Positions 8,965-16,979 of a stretch of 64,000 nucleotides of DNA are shown here, piece by piece (positions within the stretch are counted from its first letter, which is position 1; every line of letters starts with the position of its first letter). Position numbers and translations under genes: made by a program. Where the stretch lies: assembly GCA_903895845.1 (NCBI GenBank), contig CAITVK010000114.1, forward strand, positions 1 through 64,000. Reading direction: 5' to 3'. The notes under the pieces were generated by a model, which saw only the letters and a list, made by a program, of their open reading frames with translations, was not told where the DNA came from and made no database searches. This stretch comes from an uncultured Chitinophagaceae bacterium (GTDB lineage Bacteria; Bacteroidota; Bacteroidia; Chitinophagales; Chitinophagaceae).

Positions 8965-9332
8965 AATGATTGCTTGTAATGAAATGAAACTCCCTTTAGG
9001 ACTAGGAGTTACTAGAGGCGTTTAAAAGTAAACCTCGTTACTATAACGCAAACATCGTGATATTATTTGTTAGTAAAAAAACCTTCACATTTTCTTTACT
9101 AACATCAAATCGGGGGTAATAATATATAGCGGACGTACTCACAGGTAACTTTCAATAAAACGATATAATTGCTAATCTCAGTTTCTGAGGTATTCACAAA
9201 TTGTTGTGCATTGTTTGCTCCTTTTTTAACGCAATTACAACAGTAATAGCCCCCACCTTCGTACAACGTTTATAGAAAATAATAACTCTAGTAGACGAAT
9301 AACAGTAAACATTAAAAAATAAAAAGTAATCT
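8965..9332. other. Divergent intergenic region with a 10-bp inverted repeat
   Basis: This spacer separates the minus-strand TPR operon from the plus-strand Rieske gene and must hold both promoters. A perfect inverted repeat TGTTAGTAAA (9068-9077) / TTTACTAACA (9095-9104) with a 17-nt loop is centred near 9086. It has no T-run on either side, so it looks more like an operator or hairpin than a terminator. I could not place a confident TAnnTTTG box. Confidence 0.5.
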
Positions 9333-9749
9333 ATGGATCGTAAAGAGTTTTTATCTCAGTTAGGAATTGGTGCCGCAGGTTTGGTATTATTTGGTTGTAT
9401 GGGTGGTTGCGAAAAGGATACGGTTCCGGCAGCGCCAAGCAATGTAAATCTCACGTTGGATCTTACTTCTACCACCTATTCCAAGCTATTAACACCTGGG
9501 CAGTTTGCTTATACCAACAACGGTATTATTGTAGCTCAAACAAAGGCGGGTAACTATATTGCTGTTTCGCAGTATTGCACCCATCAGGGCGTTACGGTAG
9601 AATATGCGGCTACTACCGATATTTTTCTCTGCACGGCACATGGTTCCGAGTTTACTGAGACTGGTGCTGTAAAAAAGGGGCCGGCTAGTTCTGCCCTAAA
9701 GCAATATACAGTTACCAAAACGGGTACTAACCTTGTAATTACTGGATAA
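9333..9749 (+). CDS. Rieske-type [2Fe-2S] lipoprotein
   Basis: 138 residues. A signal sequence with lipobox LFGC (Cys22; a second candidate is Cys26) predicts a membrane-anchored lipoprotein. The Rieske cluster ligands are visible: Cys82-x-His84 (YCTHQG) and Cys100-x2-His103 (CTAHGSEF). This is a minimal Rieske domain without a cytochrome bc partner nearby. The product is therefore probably an electron-transfer protein exported as a lipoprotein; the partner is unknown. It starts with ATG at 9333 after an AT-rich leader. A REP-like hairpin lies 18 bp after its stop. Confidence 0.85.
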   Translation: MDRKEFLSQLGIGAAGLVLFGCMGGCEKDTVPAAPSNVNLTLDLTSTTYSKLLTPGQFAYTNNGIIVAQTKAGNYIAVSQYCTHQGVTVEYAATTDIFLCTAHGSEFTETGAVKKGPASSALKQYTVTKTGTNLVITG

Positions 9750-9766
9750 TACTTTTGCCGATGTTG

Positions 9767-9804
9767 GTGTTCCTGACTTCGCCGGGGTGTGGTGTCAGGA
9801 ACAC
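9767..9804. repeat. REP-like perfect inverted repeat
   Basis: GTGTTCCTGAC at 9767-9777 and GTCAGGAACAC at 9794-9804 form an 11-bp perfect stem with a 16-nt GC-rich loop. It lacks a T-run, so it is a repeat-type palindrome rather than a standard terminator, though it could stabilise the 3' end of the Rieske transcript. A second, imperfect dyad (GTTGG/CCAAC arms) lies at 9901-9923. Confidence 0.6.
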
Positions 9805-10043
9805 TTGCAAAGGCGTAAAATAATTCTTCTCCAAATTCTTTCCTCCCAATCCCAAACATATCCCATATCTTGCCGCCAAGCGAGGAAAAGGGGTTCAGAA
9901 GTTGGTAATGCGCTATTGCCAACAAACAGTCTTTACCAATTAAACTTTTGCTCGTGCCGCATCAATTTCATTATCATTCAGTTAGATATCCCCTGAGGTC
10001 GATAGGTCGGCTCACAGGTTTCGAGGGTGTAAGGGAATGAAAC

Positions 10044-10245
10044 GTACTCCGTACCTCATAAATCGTACTGCGTACCTCATAAATCGTACTGCGTACCCCA
10101 TAAATCATACTGCGTACCCCATAAATCATACTGCGTACCCCATAAATCGTACTCCGTACCTCATAAATCGTACTGCGTACCCCATAAATCGTACTGCGTA
10201 CCCCATATATCGTACTGCGTACCTCATAAATCGTACTGCGTACCC
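10044..10245. repeat. Array D: ten 21-bp tandem repeats
   Basis: The core GTACTGCGTAC (variants GTACTCCGTAC and ATACTGCGTAC) starts at 10044, 10065, 10086, 10107, 10128, 10149, 10170, 10191, 10212 and 10233: ten copies in exact 21-bp register. The two GTAC halves are separated by 3 bp, the same half-site geometry as array A, but the sequence is unrelated. The 10-bp spacer is mostly CCCATAAATC with T/C changes. It lies 88 bp before the ATG of the frameshifted FN3-like gene. Confidence 0.95.
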
Positions 10246-10332
10246 CCAGTGAATACTTTTCTTTTTTATAAACTTCCACCGCCGCGCTTAAAATATCATT
10301 AAAAAGAATTAGTAAATTATAAAACAAATTTT

Positions 10333-10967
10333 ATGAATCAGAATAGAGCAATTGAAGATTATACTGGTAAAAAAATGATGAAATAGTAACCATCGCAACA
10401 TCTGCAATTGCAGGATTAACTACGAACTCTAATTTTACATTTATGACTCAATTAACCGAGTTGGTTTCTTCAGTTTCTACCTACTCCACCAAACTTGGGC
10501 TGGTAGCAACTGGCGGATTAACTGCGGTAACGGCAAAGGATACCGCCAAAGGAGGGGTAGAAACCAAGCTCGCAGTTGTGGCAGTAGCTGTAAACTTGCA
10601 GGCAAATGGAGATTTGATCAAGCTGCAATCTAGCGGATTGCCTTTGGTAAAATTGCCTGTTCACAACAATATGGGCGTGCCAGCAAACTTTAGGGTTGTG
10701 CGCACAAACATTGCTGGCGATATGCTTGTGAGTGTGGACAAACCTATTTATGGCACGCATGGAACCATATTTGCTTTTTGGAAACCTTCTTTAGGCCCTA
10801 CTCCTGCCAACATCAACGATTGGTTTTTCCGTCATAGCAATGGGTTGAGTTTTAATATCACGGGTCTTACGCCCAATACGTCCTATCCGTTTGCAGCCGC
10901 CTACAAAGGCAATGATGGCGAAGCGTTTGTGTGGACGGCGATAATGACAAAATCTGCGGGAGACTAG
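10333..10967 (+). pseudogene. FN3-like protein gene, frameshifted in an A7 tract
   Basis: ATG 10333 opens a 17-codon frame (MNQNRAIEDYTGKK...) that stops at 10384-10386. One extra A in the seven-A run 10369-10375 would join it to the downstream frame as GKKNDEIVTIATSAIAG and on to the stop at 10967, giving about 211 residues. The restored product matches the layout I recall for a Bacteroidota family with an N-terminal helical part and a C-terminal fibronectin-III-like part (NITGLTPNTSYPFAAAYKG). The frame from ATG 10443 alone (174 residues) would lack the conserved N-terminus. It may be a pseudogene, a sequencing error, or expression by slippage. An upstream 21-bp array (array D) lies in its leader region. 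Confidence 0.65.
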
Positions 10968-11013
10968 CATTTAGTTATGAGTTATTAGATAGTAGATAAT
11001 AGTGTTTTAAAAG

Positions 11014-11047
11014 AAAAGCCCTTTCAAGAAATTGAAGGGGCTTTTTT
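11014..11047 (+). terminator. Rho-independent terminator after the FN3-like gene
   Basis: AAAGCCCTTTCAA and TTGAAGGGGCTTT pair with one mismatch around a short GAAA loop and are followed by a T-run. It separates the FN3-like gene from the mraZ promoter region. Confidence 0.8.
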
Positions 11048-11180
11048 ATTGATTTTATTTATATGCTAACGACTATCTACTTTATTTTTTCATCTTTTAG
11101 TGATCAAAAACTAATATCTACTAACTAATATCTACTATCTCCTTCCCAAATTCTTAATAATTCACACTCTTTGACAGCGG

Positions 11181-11292
11181 TTATCCACACTTATCCACAG
11201 CCTATTAACAGATAAAAAACAGTTAACCCAAATAAAATCCCTTGAAACATAACACTATATTGAATTGTAGCCCCAAAACCCTCTGTGGATAA
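11181..11292. promoter_or_regulatory. Cluster of three perfect DnaA boxes
   Basis: TTATCCACA occurs at 11181-11189 and 11191-11199 (same strand, 10 bp apart, one helical turn) and in reverse (TGTGGATAA) at 11284-11292. A one-mismatch box (TAATTCACA) lies just upstream near 11158-11166. The flanks are AT-rich. The site is in the 412-bp spacer upstream of mraZ. It may be part of a replication origin or a DnaA-dependent regulatory site for the division cluster. dnaA itself is not in the window. Confidence 0.7.
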
Positions 11293-11320
11293 ATGAAAAA
11301 CGCTAAAATGATGTAAGTAT

Positions 11321-11354
11321 GTGGGAAAAAGTGTTATTTTGTGTCATAAAGTGG
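11321..11354 (+). promoter_or_regulatory. MraZ operator: four GTG repeats at 10-bp spacing
   Basis: GTGGG (11321), GTGTT (11331), GTGTC (11341) and GTGGT (11351) are exactly 10 bp apart. Two of them extend to AAAGTG[T/G], the box reported for mycoplasma MraZ; the GTGGG unit resembles the TGGGN boxes of E. coli MraZ. The last repeat ends 26 bp before the mraZ ATG. This is the arrangement expected for autoregulation of the dcw cluster by the octameric MraZ ring. Confidence 0.8.
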
Positions 11355-11379
11355 TAATAATAAAACTTAATTAACGCAA

Positions 11380-11829
11380 ATGGCATTTTTTCACGGTGAA
11401 TATGAGGCAACAATAGATGCGAAGGGTCGCTTCTTGCTGCCTGGTGCCCTGAAAAAGCAATTTGAAGAAGGTGAAAATAAGTTTATGCTTGCCCGTGGAT
11501 TCGAAAAATGCGTTACTCTTTACCCCATGAAAACCTGGGAAAGCATCATGGAGAAGTTTAAAAAGCTGAACCAGTTCGATAATAAAGTAAGAGAATTCAC
11601 CCGTTTGTTTTTGGGTGGTGCTACCGAAATAGAATTGGACAGTGCAGGAAGAATGTTGATGCCTGCTACCTTAAAAGAATATGCATCCATCACCAAAGAT
11701 GTAACCATTAACGCAGTGATTGACCGCTTTGAAATATGGGATTCAACCAAATATAAACGATTGTTTGAGGAAGTTTCGCCTAAGGAATTCAGCGATTTAG
11801 CCAATGAGGTCATGTCGGGAATTCAATAA
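11380..11829 (+). CDS. mraZ: Transcriptional regulator MraZ
   Basis: 149 residues made of two SpoVT-AbrB-type halves. The first has GEYEATIDAKGRFLLP (about 5-20) and the second GATEIELDSAGRMLMPA (about 84-100); the DxxGR motif of the family appears in each (DAKGR, DSAGR). MraZ forms a ring that binds tandem boxes upstream of its own gene; such boxes are visible at 11321-11354. It is the first gene of the division/cell-wall cluster, 46 bp before rsmH. Length and position are standard. Confidence 0.95.
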   Translation: MAFFHGEYEATIDAKGRFLLPGALKKQFEEGENKFMLARGFEKCVTLYPMKTWESIMEKFKKLNQFDNKVREFTRLFLGGATEIELDSAGRMLMPATLKEYASITKDVTINAVIDRFEIWDSTKYKRLFEEVSPKEFSDLANEVMSGIQ

Positions 11830-11875
11830 AAAACAAGGAGGGGTTTATTATCTGATTGAATAAAGAATAAAAAAA

Positions 11876-12814
11876 ATGGCAGACAACGATTCAATAGATA
11901 ATACAAGCGACACAGTGTATCATGTTCCGGTTTTGTTTGAAGAGGTGTTGGAGGGACTAGATATAAAGAAGGAAGGGGTGTATGTGGATTGTACGTTTGG
12001 AGGTGGTGGACATAGCCGGGGGATCATTGATAGGTTGGGTGAAAAAGGCAAACTAATCGCATTTGACCAGGATGCAGATGCGGTTAAAAACATACCTGCG
12101 GATGAACGGGTTTTGTTTGTGCCACAAAACTTTAGATATATACAACGCTTTTTGAGGTTATATAAAATTGGTCCGGTAGATGGGGTGCTGGCAGATTTGG
12201 GAGTGAGTAGTCACCAGTTTGATGAAGGCGAAAGAGGGTTCTCCATCCGGTTTGATGGTCCGCTCGATATGCGGATGGATCAACGAGAAACACTAACTGC
12301 CGCAAGCATCATTGCCAATTACAGCGAAGGGAAACTGCATTTGTTGTTCGAACAGTTTGGGGAGGTGAGTAACTCCAGGACTTTGGCAAAGCACATTGTA
12401 GACGCCAGGAAACAGACACAGGTGCAAACTATCCTTCAATTTAAAGCGATGATTGCGCCGGTGGTAAAAGGGAATCCTAATAAATACCTCGCTCAGGTGT
12501 TTCAGGCATTGCGGATTGAGGTAAATGGTGAGATGGAAGTGCTGAAAGAGATGTTGTTGCAACTGAATGAAGTGGTAAAAGTGGGCGGACGAGTGGCCAT
12601 CATCACCTTTCATTCCTTAGAAGATAGGTTGGTAAAACAGTTCTTTAAAAATGGAAGTTTCGAAGAGGAAGTAGATGATAATCCTTTTGTTCAAACGATA
12701 AAAGAACAGAAATGGCGGTTGGTAAACAAAAAGCCTATCACTGCAACAGATAAAGAATTGAAGGTGAATAAGCGGAGTAGAAGCGCGAAGTTGCGGGTAG
12801 CGGAGAAGTTATGA
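11876..12814 (+). CDS. rsmH: 16S rRNA (cytosine-1402-N4)-methyltransferase RsmH
   Basis: 312 residues. The family signature HVPVLFEEVLEGL is at about 18-30 and the SAM-binding VDCTFGGGGHSRGII at about 38-52. DLGVSSHQFDEGERGFS (about 104-120), LDMRMD and the C-terminal KPITATDKE...RSRSAKLRVAEK are all canonical. It methylates N4 of C1402 in the ribosomal decoding centre. It is the second gene of the cluster, as in most bacteria, and its end is followed 21 bp later by the ftsL start within a short GAGTTATGAGT-type repeat. Confidence 0.96.
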   Translation: MADNDSIDNTSDTVYHVPVLFEEVLEGLDIKKEGVYVDCTFGGGGHSRGIIDRLGEKGKLIAFDQDADAVKNIPADERVLFVPQNFRYIQRFLRLYKIGPVDGVLADLGVSSHQFDEGERGFSIRFDGPLDMRMDQRETLTAASIIANYSEGKLHLLFEQFGEVSNSRTLAKHIVDARKQTQVQTILQFKAMIAPVVKGNPNKYLAQVFQALRIEVNGEMEVLKEMLLQLNEVVKVGGRVAIITFHSLEDRLVKQFFKNGSFEEEVDDNPFVQTIKEQKWRLVNKKPITATDKELKVNKRSRSAKLRVAEKL

Positions 12815-12835
12815 GTGATGAGTTATGAGTAAAAA

Positions 12836-13189
12836 ATGGCAGAGCAAGTAGAAAATAATAAAAAGAAAAGTAGCAAAGGGAAACGCTTGAAGGGCTTTGG
12901 CGATTTCTTGTCGGAGGGAAGCTGGATCACTAAAAACCTGAATTATTTCTTGTTCTTGTCGTTGGTAGCAGTGGTTTATATAGCAAATGGTCACATGGCA
13001 GATAAGACCATCCGGAACATCAACAAGACCCAACAGGAAATTAAGGATTTGCAATACGAATATAAAACGCTAAAAAGCGAGGTGATGTATAAAAGTGAGG
13101 AAGCACAAGTGGAGAAAGCCGCAGCACCCCTTGGTTTGAAGATAACGAAAGACGTACCGCAACGGTTGCAATTGGAAAGAAGCAAATGA
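12836..13189 (+). CDS. ftsL: FtsL-like division protein
   Basis: 117 residues. A basic cytoplasmic N-terminus (about 1-35, many Lys), one transmembrane helix (about 38-58, LNYFLFLSLVAVVYIANGHM) and a periplasmic coiled coil (about 62-98), ending in the FtsL-type tail with LGLKITKDVPQ. FtsL pairs with FtsB and bridges FtsQ to FtsWI in the divisome. Sequence conservation of FtsL is low; the assignment rests on topology, the tail and the position between rsmH and ftsI. It matches the divergent FtsL family of Bacteroidota. Confidence 0.85.
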   Translation: MAEQVENNKKKSSKGKRLKGFGDFLSEGSWITKNLNYFLFLSLVAVVYIANGHMADKTIRNINKTQQEIKDLQYEYKTLKSEVMYKSEEAQVEKAAAPLGLKITKDVPQRLQLERSK

Positions 13190-13234
13190 GTTATAAGTTG
13201 TAAGTTATGAGTTATGAGTTATGAGTTATGAGTA
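13187..13234. repeat. Heptad-type GAGTTAT repeat
   Basis: About six consecutive units of AGTTATG/AGTTATA-type 7-mers overlap the ftsL stop codon and fill the first half of the 78-bp spacer to ftsI. The same word recurs in many spacers of this window (10974, 12815, 16872, 48085, 50219 and others). Confidence 0.85.
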
Positions 13235-13267
13235 AGCACAGCTCTTAAAACTTAATACGAAAGAAAA

Positions 13268-15403
13268 ATGGAAGTTAAAAAGGACATATTATGGAGAGTT
13301 TATCTCAGCTACATCTTCGTTGTAGTGATATGTCTTGTAATTTTTGGAAAAGCCGTTTACATCCAGCAGTTTCAGGGTCATTATTGGAGAAGTATGAGCG
13401 ATAGCCTTCACCAGAAGATAGAAAATGTAGAAGCTGAAAGAGGTACTATCTACAGTGAAGATGGTAAAATGCTTAGTACAAGTATCCCTCAGTTTGATAT
13501 TTATATAGATTTCTCTGCAGATGGATTAAGAGAGAAGAGTGGCGTTCGTTTCAGGGAAAATCTGGATAGCTTAAGTCTGTGTTTAGCCAATCTTTTTCAA
13601 GACAATACTGCGGAAGCCTATAAAAAGGAGTTGTTATATGGTTTCAAATCAAAAGATCGGGCATTTCTGTTCCGCAAGAATGTAAACTATCGCCAATATC
13701 AGGAATTAAAGACCTTTCCTTTAATAAGATTGGGTAGAAACAAGAGTGGTTTTGTATTTACCAATCGGACTATCCGTTTAAATCCGTACAAACTATTTGC
13801 TTATAGAACCATTGGCTTAGACAGAGATTCGGGTAAAGGTCAAAAGGTAGGTCTCGAACAAACCTATGATACCCTTTTAAAAGGAACAAGTGGTAAAAGA
13901 TTAGTCAGATACATTGCCGGTGGCGTTAGTGTACCTATTGATGATTACCAGATTGAGCCAGAAAATGGAAAAGACATCGTAACCACCCTAGATGTATTTA
14001 TTCAGGAAGTAGCAGAGAATGCTTTGATGAAGATGATGGTGAACAATGAAGCAGAACATGGTTGTGCTATCGTATTAGAAACCAAAACTGGCAAGATCAA
14101 GGCAATGGCTAACCTTGGTAAGTTCCCTATTAAAAAAGATGGACGAGATACAAGCATCTATACTGAAGATTTCAACTATGCCATTAGTCCTTCTGAACCA
14201 GGTTCAACATTTAAGCTGGCTACCATGATGAGTATGCTGGAAGACAAAAAGATTACGCTTCAAAGTCAGGTGAATTTGAATGGGGGCACTTGGGAAATAA
14301 ATGGAAAAACAGTATTTGATTCAGAGAAACATGGTCGCATGTTTGTATCTGCCAAAGAAGCCTTTGAGTTAAGTAGTAATGTGGGGTTGGCAAAGATGGC
14401 ATGGACTAGTTATAGCAGTAACCCTAGTCAGTTTATCAGGCACCTGCATCAAATTCACATGGATACCCTTACTGGAATCGACATTACGGGCGAACGTTGG
14501 CCAATTATTCATAGACCTGGAACAAAATATTGGGATGCCAACACCTTACCATGGATGGCTTTTGGCTATAACCTCGAAGTAACGCCTTTACAAACAGCCA
14601 CTTTTTACAATGCGGTAGCAAATGATGGCAAAATGATGCGCCCTTATCTGTTGAATGCAGTAAAAGACGAAGGGGAAGTAATTGATGCTCGCGAACCTTA
14701 TGTTGCCATTGATAAAATATGCAGCGACCAGACAATTAAGGATTTACATACTTGTTTGGAAGGCGTTTGTATAGAAGGAACTGCAGCGCAGTTGTTTAGA
14801 AATAATCCTTATAAAGTTGCTGGTAAGACAGGAACCGCGTTAGTGGCAAACGGTAGTCACGGTTATGCAGATGGAATATACCAAAGCTCCTTTGCTGGAT
14901 ACTTTCCTGCAGATAATCCCCAATATACTTGTGTGGTAGTTATTAAAAACAAGCCTCATGCCCTTCGTTTTTATGGTGCAGAAGTGGCCGGTCCTGTTTT
15001 TAAAGAAATAGCAGATAGGTTATACACGACTTATGTGCGCCAGAATAATTATCAGCCTAAACTGGTTAAGCCTGATAGCAGCTTTTTTAGTTATGTAGGA
15101 TTGAAACAGGAAATTAAGAAGATAGCAAACACCATTCAGCTTCCTTACAAAGACAATGATGGCAAAGAAGATGAAATGGTGAGTATGGATGGCAACAGAA
15201 ACCAGGTTTCTTTTTCTGAAAGAATGATAGGCAATACGTCTATGCCGTCATTAAGGGGAATGGGTTTGAAGGATGCCGTGGTTTTGTGTGAGGGAATGGG
15301 ACTGAAGGTGAAGATTAAGGGACGTGGTAAGGTAAGTAACCAATCTATAGCGGCAGGACAATTTATTGCTCACGGACAAGAACTAACTGTTGAACTGAAC
15401 TAA
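13268..15403 (+). CDS. ftsI: Division-specific transpeptidase FtsI (PBP3-like) with C-terminal PASTA domain
   Basis: 711 residues. One N-terminal transmembrane helix (about 10-30), the PBP dimerisation domain (about 50-220, with ERGTIYSEDG), and the transpeptidase domain with the three active-site motifs STFK (313-316), SSN (369-371) and KTGT (520-523). A PASTA domain (about 655-711, MPSLRGMGLKDAV) ends the chain. It cross-links septal peptidoglycan together with FtsW. A PASTA-bearing FtsI is usual in Bacteroidota and resembles SpoVD in Firmicutes. The start is ATG 13268. Its stop is 1 bp before murE, so the two are translationally coupled. Confidence 0.95.
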   Translation: MEVKKDILWRVYLSYIFVVVICLVIFGKAVYIQQFQGHYWRSMSDSLHQKIENVEAERGTIYSEDGKMLSTSIPQFDIYIDFSADGLREKSGVRFRENLDSLSLCLANLFQDNTAEAYKKELLYGFKSKDRAFLFRKNVNYRQYQELKTFPLIRLGRNKSGFVFTNRTIRLNPYKLFAYRTIGLDRDSGKGQKVGLEQTYDTLLKGTSGKRLVRYIAGGVSVPIDDYQIEPENGKDIVTTLDVFIQEVAENALMKMMVNNEAEHGCAIVLETKTGKIKAMANLGKFPIKKDGRDTSIYTEDFNYAISPSEPGSTFKLATMMSMLEDKKITLQSQVNLNGGTWEINGKTVFDSEKHGRMFVSAKEAFELSSNVGLAKMAWTSYSSNPSQFIRHLHQIHMDTLTGIDITGERWPIIHRPGTKYWDANTLPWMAFGYNLEVTPLQTATFYNAVANDGKMMRPYLLNAVKDEGEVIDAREPYVAIDKICSDQTIKDLHTCLEGVCIEGTAAQLFRNNPYKVAGKTGTALVANGSHGYADGIYQSSFAGYFPADNPQYTCVVVIKNKPHALRFYGAEVAGPVFKEIADRLYTTYVRQNNYQPKLVKPDSSFFSYVGLKQEIKKIANTIQLPYKDNDGKEDEMVSMDGNRNQVSFSERMIGNTSMPSLRGMGLKDAVVLCEGMGLKVKIKGRGKVSNQSIAAGQFIAHGQELTVELN

Positions 15404-15404
15404 C

Positions 15405-16868
15405 ATGCAAACACTACAAAACATATTATACAAAGTGCGTTTGCAGCAGGTAGTGGGAAGCACAGCTACCACCGTGTCGTCTATAGCCATAGATAGTCGC
15501 AAGGTGGAAAAAGATTCGGTGTTTGTTGCCATCAACGGGGTACAAAGCAATGGTCATCTATTTATTGATAAGGCAATTGAAGCAGGTGCGATCGCTATCG
15601 TTTGCGAAACAATTCCATCGATAATACAAGAAAACATTACATACATCGAGGTAAAAGATGCAAGTGAAGCTGTTGCTTTGATGGCACACCAGTTTTATGG
15701 TGAGCCTTCTAGGAAAGTGAAATTAGTGGGCGTTACGGGTACCAATGGCAAGACAACCATTGCGACACTGCTCTTTAAATTGTTTAACCAGTTGGGTTAT
15801 AGTTGCGGATTAATCAGTACCGTTCAAAATCAGATAGGTACCACTATTATCCCTGCTACACATACGACCCCCGATGCAGTTAGTTTAAATAAGTTGCTGG
15901 CTGAAATGGTAAATGAAGGCTGCACCCACGTTTTTATAGAGTGTAGCAGTCATGCCATTCACCAGAAAAGGATTGCAGGGTTACAGTTTACGGGTGCATT
16001 GTTCAGTAACATCACCCATGACCACCTTGATTATCATAAAACCTTCGATGAATATATTAAGGTTAAGAAAAAATTCTTTGACGATTTGCCTTCCACGGCT
16101 TTTGCCATCACCAATGCCGATGATAAGCGTGGGATGGTGATGTTACAGAACACCAACGCCAAAAAGTACGCATATAGTCTCAAGACTATGGCTGATTTCA
16201 AAGGTAAAATCTTGGATAATGCCTTAACTGGTTTACAAATGATTGTAAACGAGATTGAGGTTCACTTCAGGTTGATTGGTGAATTTAATGCCTATAACCT
16301 GATGGCAGTTTATGGTGCAGCACTTTGTTTGGGAGAGGATAAGTACCAGGTGCTTACCGCCTTAAGTATGTTGACAGGTGCAGAAGGCAGGTTTGATTAC
16401 ATCATTAGTAGCCAACAAATCATTGGGATTATCGATTACGCCCACACGCCCGATGCTTTGGAGAATGTGTTGAGCACCATCAAGAAGTTGAGAAAAGGAT
16501 ACGAACAGATTATTACGGTAGTAGGTTGCGGTGGCGACAGAGACAAGACAAAGCGACCGATTATGGCACAGACGGCTTGCAACCTGAGCGACAAGGTTAT
16601 TCTTACAAGCGACAACCCAAGAAGCGAAGAGATTAGTGATATTTTGAAGGATATGGAAACGGGTTTGGATAGTGCAGCTAAAAGAAAATATATCTCTATT
16701 TCTGATCGGAAAGAGGCTATTAAAACGGCTGTAAGTCTGGCTAAGGAGGAGGATATTATCCTGATTGCGGGAAAAGGGCATGAGAAATACCAAGACATCA
16801 AGGGTACTAAATATCCATTTGATGACAAGGCGGTGTTGTTGGAGGTTTTCGAGATGTTGGGAAAGTAA
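15405..16868 (+). CDS. murE: UDP-MurNAc-L-Ala-D-Glu:meso-diaminopimelate ligase MurE
   Basis: 487 residues. The N-terminal UDP-binding domain includes IDSRKVEKDSVFVAI (about 29-43); the ATP-binding P-loop is GVTGTNGKTT (about 109-118). The C-terminal domain has the DNPR motif (in LTSDNPRSEE), the hallmark of meso-DAP-adding MurE rather than the lysine type, which predicts DAP-type peptidoglycan. GKGHEKYQDI near the C-terminus is also canonical. The cytoplasmic enzyme adds the third stem amino acid. The gene starts directly after ftsI (1-bp gap). Confidence 0.96.
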   Translation: MQTLQNILYKVRLQQVVGSTATTVSSIAIDSRKVEKDSVFVAINGVQSNGHLFIDKAIEAGAIAIVCETIPSIIQENITYIEVKDASEAVALMAHQFYGEPSRKVKLVGVTGTNGKTTIATLLFKLFNQLGYSCGLISTVQNQIGTTIIPATHTTPDAVSLNKLLAEMVNEGCTHVFIECSSHAIHQKRIAGLQFTGALFSNITHDHLDYHKTFDEYIKVKKKFFDDLPSTAFAITNADDKRGMVMLQNTNAKKYAYSLKTMADFKGKILDNALTGLQMIVNEIEVHFRLIGEFNAYNLMAVYGAALCLGEDKYQVLTALSMLTGAEGRFDYIISSQQIIGIIDYAHTPDALENVLSTIKKLRKGYEQIITVVGCGGDRDKTKRPIMAQTACNLSDKVILTSDNPRSEEISDILKDMETGLDSAAKRKYISISDRKEAIKTAVSLAKEEDIILIAGKGHEKYQDIKGTKYPFDDKAVLLEVFEMLGK

Positions 16869-16871
16869 AAC

Positions 16872-16973
16872 AGTTATGAGTTATGAATTATAAGTTATGA
16901 GTTTAAAGCAAAGAACTCATTCTTAATTCTTAAAAACTCATAATTCATAACTTATAACTCATAACTTATAATT
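16872..16973. repeat. Heptad repeats in inverted orientation (murE-mraY spacer)
   Basis: A left run of AGTTATGA/ATTATAA words (16872-16904) faces a right run of CATAACTTATAA words (16932-16973), so the spacer folds on itself as a long AT-rich hairpin. The right arm ends 6 bp before the mraY ATG, covering the ribosome-binding region. It belongs to the same family as the repeats at 13187, 50217 and 57410. Confidence 0.8.
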
Positions 16974-16979
16974 AAAAAG

